The translations under genes and the position numbers were made by a program. From Chitinispirillales bacterium ANBcel5 (GTDB taxonomy: Bacteria > Fibrobacterota > Chitinivibrionia > Chitinivibrionales > Chitinispirillaceae): a stretch of 35,952 bases of DNA. Shown here piece after piece: positions 31,496 through 35,952 of the stretch (within the stretch, counting starts at the first letter, position 1; each line of letters begins with the position of its first letter). The notes below the pieces were generated by a model, which was not told the origin of the DNA, did no database searches, and saw nothing but the letters and a program-made list of their open reading frames with translations. The stretch covers positions 1-35,952 of the forward strand of contig JARUKZ010000043.1 in the NCBI GenBank assembly GCA_029688955.1. Reading direction: 5' to 3'.

Positions 31496-34246
31496 ATGAA
31501 AAAGCCTCTAAAATTTGCTCTTATATCGGGTAGTTCACTGATTATTTTGTTCGTTGCGGGGTTAGTGACCCTGTTTGTCATGTTTCCTCCCGAAAAGATA
31601 AAGGACATGGCGGTAGTTGGTCTCGAAGAGGCGCTTGGCAGAGAGATCAGCGTGGAGAGCGTATCATTCAGTATCTTCCCCGCAATCGGGGTTTCCCTTT
31701 CGGGCGTAGAGGTAGCAGATACCGAACGAGAAACATTTACTTCACAGCGCCCCTTTATTCGCTTCGAGAGATTTTTAATCTCTATATCTGTCAGATCAAT
31801 CTTCAAGGGCTACCCTGAGATAACTTCAGTTATACTGGATGCCCCGCAGATTGTAATTGAAGTAGATGAAGAAGGGGCATTTAATTTCGATGATCTTAAG
31901 GTTCTTGCTGAAGCAGATACTACCGGTGAAGTGGTGGAAGCTGAAGAACCTGTAATGTTGCCGGTTCCTATCACCTTGAGAAGGCTTTCCATAAACAGAG
32001 GTGAACTTCAGTATCTTGACAGTAAGGATGATATAAATGTAACAATTGCAAGCCTTGATCAGAACGTTACACTTTCGATCGATAATGAACTGCGTAATAT
32101 TGTAAGCACCGGTACACTTCTGCTCGATGATATAAGTGTAAAAACAGCTGAAATTCCAACTCCTCTTTCTGATCTAAATTTTACTTTCAAACATAACCTC
32201 ACATTGAATTTGGTTGAAGGAACAGTAGACATCGAAGAGATACGACTTTCTTTGCAGAAACTTTATTTTACTATGTCAGGTACAATCTCTGATATTGAGG
32301 GTGATCCTGAGCTGGATCTTGCAATCAACTCCGAACCGTTTGATATTAAAGACATTCTCGCGGAAATTCCCGTAGAAATACTTCCTGACAAAGCAAAACT
32401 AACCGCTTCAGGAACCGCACAGCTTAATGTCGCAATAAAAGGGGTACTGAAAGAGGAGCAGCCCTTGCCTCTTAAAGGTAATCTTACCTTTAACGACGGG
32501 TTGATCAGGTATGTGGATCTTCCTCAATCTATCAGTAACATCAACAGTAAAATAAATTTCACGGAAAATACCCTTGAAGTACTTCAAACGGGATTTAACT
32601 TTGGCACCAATCCGGTAGAGCTTGAGGTAACGATCGTTGATTTCGAAAGACCTCAGGTAGATGGGTTTTTAAAGGGAAAATTAGATCTGTCTGATGTAAA
32701 GGATATGATGGAACTGCCACCCGGAGCCGCGCTTTCGGGGATAGTGAACGCGGACGTAAGTGTAAAAGGCGAAGCAGACCCCGAAGATCCTTCTAAACTG
32801 GATCTGAACGGACGGGTGGATTTGGAAAATCTCAGTATCAAATGGCCACCGCTCTTAAAACCTGCTGTTATAAATGGTGAGTTCACACTTACATCAACTG
32901 CCATTGGCGAAAAACTATCCGCTACTATAGGCAGATCTTCCTTTGACATGGAAGCAGAGATTACCGATTACCTCTCACTTGTTTTGCCGGACAGCGAAAA
33001 AGAGTTTAATCGGCCTAAAATAGTTTTCGCTTTAAATTCACCGCTATTGGATGTTGATGAACTACTGCCACCTCAGGAGGGTGAGCCGGAAGAAAGTGGC
33101 GAGGCGGGAGCACCGATGATCGCGCCGCTTCCGGGTATCGATATGTATGGCACCGTAAAGGCCGGAAAGATAATTTTTGATGGTCTGGAGATGGATGATC
33201 TTAACGTGGATGTCACGGTAGTAAATGATAAGGCAGATATAACCATGAGAACAGGATTCGCCGGTGGGAGAATCAGCAATGTTCTTAATGCTGACATCTC
33301 AAACGTTGAAAATATCAGTTTTAACAACAGGCTTAATGTCGATCAAATACAGATTAACGATCTTATGAGAGGTTTTGGCGATTTCATCGAGCCGACCACC
33401 GCGCTTAACCGTGAGCTTAAAAATATCCAGGAAGCGCTGTATGGAAGTATAACTGTTGCCGCCAATCTTTCAAGTAGTGGTGGGACACCTGAGCAACTTA
33501 CCGATAATCTTAGTGGAAACGCAGAGGTTAAAGTAACTGATGGCCGGATTTCCAATGCACTGGTTCTGGAACGGATGTCGGGTGCACTGGAGAGATTTAT
33601 CGAGATCGATGATGTTAACTTCAGACGTCTGTCAGCTTCACTGCGCCTGGATAAGGGTAATATGATTTTCGATGACCTTCAGATCTTATCCGATTATGGT
33701 GACTGGGCCGCAAGTGGAACTGTAGGTCTGGATACTGAACTGGATATGAAAGTGTCCAACAGATTAAGTGAACGGGCAAGTCGTAGTGTCTTGTCAGTTC
33801 AGAATACCGGAAGAGACGCACTGAAAAATCTGCTCTCCGGAACCGCGCTGTCCTCCGCGACAAATATTCTCGATGATGTGGGAATACCGTCAGATGCTCA
33901 GGGCAGGGTTACCGTAAAGATGGATCTTGGGGGTAATCTTTCCGATCCTAAGGTCGCGTTTGCGGGGTTTGGTGAAGGAAGTGCTCCGGCTCAGCAACAG
34001 CAACCCAGGCCATCGGTAAGAGAACGTGCTACAGAGCAGATACAGCAAACCGTCGATCAAAAAAGAGAGCAGCTTGAAGAGCGTTTGGAACGGGAGAAAC
34101 GCCGTGCGGAAGAACAGGTACGGCAAAAAGCCCGCGAACAACGCGAAGCGGTAGAAGAGCAGAAGCAAGTCATTGAGGAAAAAAGAAGAGATGTAGAAGA
34201 GGATATACGGGAGAGAGGGGCAGAAAAACTAAGGAGACTCTTTTAG
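31496..34246 (+). CDS. AsmA-family protein with C-terminal coiled coil
   Basis: A 916-residue inner-membrane-anchored periplasmic protein. A transmembrane helix is at about 7-29. The AsmA N-terminus follows (FPPEKIKDMAVVGLEEALGREISVES, FSIFPAIGVSLSGVEV), with long beta-rich repeats to about 830, consistent with the bridge-like lipid-transport fold of the AsmA/TamB group. Near 690-770 is the AsmA-like segment ending in DYGDWAASGTVGLDTELDM. The last ~75 residues (about 840-916) are a Glu/Arg/Gln-rich coiled coil (REQLEERLEREKRRAEEQ). I do not recall that from AsmA of E. coli. GGGAG precedes ATG 31496. A hairpin terminator follows. Confidence 0.87.
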   Translation: MKKPLKFALISGSSLIILFVAGLVTLFVMFPPEKIKDMAVVGLEEALGREISVESVSFSIFPAIGVSLSGVEVADTERETFTSQRPFIRFERFLISISVRSIFKGYPEITSVILDAPQIVIEVDEEGAFNFDDLKVLAEADTTGEVVEAEEPVMLPVPITLRRLSINRGELQYLDSKDDINVTIASLDQNVTLSIDNELRNIVSTGTLLLDDISVKTAEIPTPLSDLNFTFKHNLTLNLVEGTVDIEEIRLSLQKLYFTMSGTISDIEGDPELDLAINSEPFDIKDILAEIPVEILPDKAKLTASGTAQLNVAIKGVLKEEQPLPLKGNLTFNDGLIRYVDLPQSISNINSKINFTENTLEVLQTGFNFGTNPVELEVTIVDFERPQVDGFLKGKLDLSDVKDMMELPPGAALSGIVNADVSVKGEADPEDPSKLDLNGRVDLENLSIKWPPLLKPAVINGEFTLTSTAIGEKLSATIGRSSFDMEAEITDYLSLVLPDSEKEFNRPKIVFALNSPLLDVDELLPPQEGEPEESGEAGAPMIAPLPGIDMYGTVKAGKIIFDGLEMDDLNVDVTVVNDKADITMRTGFAGGRISNVLNADISNVENISFNNRLNVDQIQINDLMRGFGDFIEPTTALNRELKNIQEALYGSITVAANLSSSGGTPEQLTDNLSGNAEVKVTDGRISNALVLERMSGALERFIEIDDVNFRRLSASLRLDKGNMIFDDLQILSDYGDWAASGTVGLDTELDMKVSNRLSERASRSVLSVQNTGRDALKNLLSGTALSSATNILDDVGIPSDAQGRVTVKMDLGGNLSDPKVAFAGFGEGSAPAQQQQPRPSVRERATEQIQQTVDQKREQLEERLEREKRRAEEQVRQKAREQREAVEEQKQVIEEKRRDVEEDIRERGAEKLRRLF

Positions 34247-34333
34247 AACTTGCGTTTAAAAGTGAGAATCTGAAAGTGTTTGCCCGGTTTGATCTGTGAC
34301 CACACAGGTACCTGCCCTAAGCCTCATAGTATA

Positions 34334-34372
34334 AAGGAGTTGTAATCACCATCAGTGTGACTACAACTCCTT
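34334..34372. terminator. Terminator hairpin between AsmA and esterase genes
   Basis: AAGGAGTTGTA (34334-34344) pairs perfectly with TACAACTCCTT (34362-34372). Inside, TCAC/GTGA (34346-34349 with 34357-34360) adds a second stem. It sits between convergent genes, 88 bases after the AsmA stop and 27 bases from the esterase stop. Flanking A/T runs are short. It can act in both directions. Confidence 0.75.
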
Positions 34373-34398
34373 ATAGTTTATATCTAAGATTCTACCAA

Positions 34399-35484
34399 TT
34401 ACTTGTGAGATGGTTCGACTCGCAGATACGCACCCGCTCCATGAATCCGGTTAGGTGTATTCGTTCTGTTAACCCTTCGCCCCCTGAGATCATAATAGTT
34501 GCCCGATCCAAGATTATTACGTAAATTGATCTGCATGCTTCTTTGATCCTTTACAGAATTTGAGGATAGGTTCCTTACGTTTCTGGTTGACGCAATTGAT
34601 GTGCTACCATTAAACAGGTTGTAGAGGAAAAGAGATGCCTCATTCACAATCTCTTCCCAGTGTCCTTCTAACCCATGTCCTCTTCCTTCATAGGTTAATA
34701 ATTTATTGTCAATATTCAGTTCGTCGAGGGCTTCATGAATAACAGCACTTCCATACATTGGTGGTAATAGTGGTATGCTAAATGGGTGGCCTACCCCATA
34801 AGGTACGACCGTATCACCTGTTTCATGTGCGCTGAATACAGGAATAGAAGCTGTTTGCAGCAGTAGAGTATCACCGATCGCGCCACTGAAACTCAGTACC
34901 GCACTGATTGCATAGGGGTGCTCAGATTCACTGGCATCATCAGGTAGTTCCGGCAATAGTGAGTGGTTAAGCGCGGTTATTGCTCCTGCGCTATGTCCGC
35001 CGCTAACTATCTTTGATGTATCGATACCATACTCCTGAGCATTTGCCCTGAAAAAACGTACCGCTTCACGCGAGTCGATAACTGCATCATTGATCGCCTG
35101 TTCGAAATCAGGAAACAATTGTCCTGTTCCCAATGTCGCGAGGCGGTAGCTAATGGAGGCAACGGCATATCCCCGCAGAGCCATATTTATGGAAAATGCC
35201 TCGATTAGTTCATCCTTACGCGATCCAGTCATAAAACCACCGCCGTGGATTGCAATCAGAAGGGGCCGTTCTGGAACGGTATCACCTTCAGGAGAATAAA
35301 AATCGAATTTCAGTGTGTCAAGGTTACCGTTGTTATTCTCCACAATGCTGTATACAATATCATCCTGCCTTGTAACATCAGGAAACACGACGTCTCTGAA
35401 ACGTGTTTGTCCGTTTACTGTTATGAAGAAAGCCAGCAGTAATAAGGTCAGCACTACTACCGTTTTCAATTTGTGTGGCTGCAT
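34399..35484 (-). CDS. Secreted alpha/beta-hydrolase (carboxylesterase-like) with sorting-like tail
   Basis: A 361-residue exported enzyme when started at ATG 35484. The frame extends 32 residues further, but a GAGG lies there and the signal peptide (about 1-25) begins at this Met. Oxyanion motif HGGG is at 80-83. The nucleophile is Ser165 in GHSAG, with Asp224 (ETGD) and His270 (GRGHG) as the remaining triad. It resembles the BD-FAE/acetyl-xylan-esterase-type family, so it may release acyl groups from plant polysaccharides. The last 35 residues (YYDLRGRRVN to AYLRVEP) look like a shortened type IX sorting-like or FlgD-like tail as seen on secreted enzymes of Fibrobacter. Substrate unproven. 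Confidence 0.88.
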   Translation of the reverse strand: MQPHKLKTVVVLTLLLLAFFITVNGQTRFRDVVFPDVTRQDDIVYSIVENNNGNLDTLKFDFYSPEGDTVPERPLLIAIHGGGFMTGSRKDELIEAFSINMALRGYAVASISYRLATLGTGQLFPDFEQAINDAVIDSREAVRFFRANAQEYGIDTSKIVSGGHSAGAITALNHSLLPELPDDASESEHPYAISAVLSFSGAIGDTLLLQTASIPVFSAHETGDTVVPYGVGHPFSIPLLPPMYGSAVIHEALDELNIDNKLLTYEGRGHGLEGHWEEIVNEASLFLYNLFNGSTSIASTRNVRNLSSNSVKDQRSMQINLRNNLGSGNYYDLRGRRVNRTNTPNRIHGAGAYLRVEPSHK

Positions 35485-35952
35485 ACAGAACCTCTTTTCA
35501 GTATAAGTTAGAATGTGAGAGATATAACATTTGAAACGGAAAGACTGGATAGTAATATAAATTAAATCTCTGAAGCTCACAAAGCAGTACTACTCCTATG
35601 GTTTATAGTTTTGAAGACGCACTTTTCTTAAGTACCGACAGTATATCTGGTTTTTAGGTCCTTACTCACCCTGCTACGGTATTCCTGTTATTCCTTTCGA
35701 TGGATGCTTTGATGCTCTTCTCAGGCCGTATTTTCGATTGCTGAGATATCTTTAATGAGGTAAAAAGCGTACCAGCAATGGCTTCAAAGGACAGATTATA
35801 AGGTGCCGGAAGGTCTGGTAGCCATGCCGGAGCCCGTTGAAAGGGGATCTGAGAGCGGGGGAAGTGTTAATCACCTGCTCCTTTAATGTTGCTCCGTGCG
35901 GGGTAATACTTAAGCAGTAACGACTTTACACTTCCCCCACACGGGGCAATAG
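35485..35952. other. Right-edge noncoding region with inverted repeat
   Basis: No gene start or end is convincing here. The part from 35800 is rich in G/C-runs. GGGGGAAGTGT (35857-35867) and ACACTTCCCCC (35928-35938) are perfect 11-base inverted arms, 60 bases apart. Two related motifs, GTGCGGGGTAATA (from 35896) and ACACGGGGCAATA (from 35939), form an imperfect direct repeat. The sequence is cut by the window edge, so it may be the end of a larger structured or repeated element. I cannot assign it. Confidence 0.4.

Noticed and set aside
35800..35952. Group II intron or insertion sequence end
   Set aside because: GC-rich stems suggested it, but I see no reverse transcriptase or transposase frame, no domain V-like hairpin and no target duplication in the window.

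Overview
The window looks like chromosomal DNA from a Gram-negative, FCB-group bacterium, most likely a Fibrobacterota relative (inference). The main clues are a pilin whose N-terminal third resembles the type IV pilin-like proteins of Fibrobacter as I remember them, a ketol-acid reductoisomerase of the Bacteroidota-like form, many signal-peptide lipoproteins and outer-membrane barrels, and C-terminal tails on two secreted enzymes that resemble type IX sorting domains. I see no rRNA, tRNA, CRISPR array, phage or insertion sequence.

Left edge (1-1170): a perfect 16-bp tandem repeat at the window edge, a poorly coding AT-rich stretch, then a type IV pilin-like gene with a sigma70-type promoter that carries a palindrome in its spacer, and a strong terminator.

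Branched-chain amino acid block (1190-10811): ilvB-ilvN, ilvC, leuA, leuB, cimA and ilvE, all on the + strand. In front of ilvB is an unlisted 33-codon leader peptide rich in Val, Ile and Leu codons. It is followed by a terminator whose 5' arm can pair instead with the end of the leader reading frame, so this is a compact translational attenuator. leuA, leuB and cimA together imply both leucine synthesis and a citramalate route to isoleucine. ilvD and leuCD are not in the window.

Mixed housekeeping and signalling block (10830-17116): a PlsC-type acyltransferase with an internal zinc ribbon, ychF, a stand-alone cyclic-nucleotide-binding protein, a soluble Ser/Thr kinase with a cysteine cluster, a metal-dependent hydrolase and an HDOD protein. 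All are on the - strand except the cyclic-nucleotide-binding gene.

Envelope block (17282-35484): a secreted subtilisin, a TonB-receptor-like barrel and a TPR lipoprotein. Next comes a tight three-gene unit of ECF sigma factor, zinc-finger anti-sigma factor with a DUF4384-like domain, and an exported caspase-like protease that appears to end in an outer-membrane barrel. It is followed by a separate small barrel resembling that C-terminal domain. Then come a small exported protein, an LpoB-like lipoprotein, a COG3014-like lipoprotein, another lipoprotein, an M48 metalloprotease lipoprotein, an AsmA-like protein with a charged coiled-coil tail, and a secreted esterase. The sigma/anti-sigma/caspase-barrel unit and the ilv attenuator are the two most interesting items.
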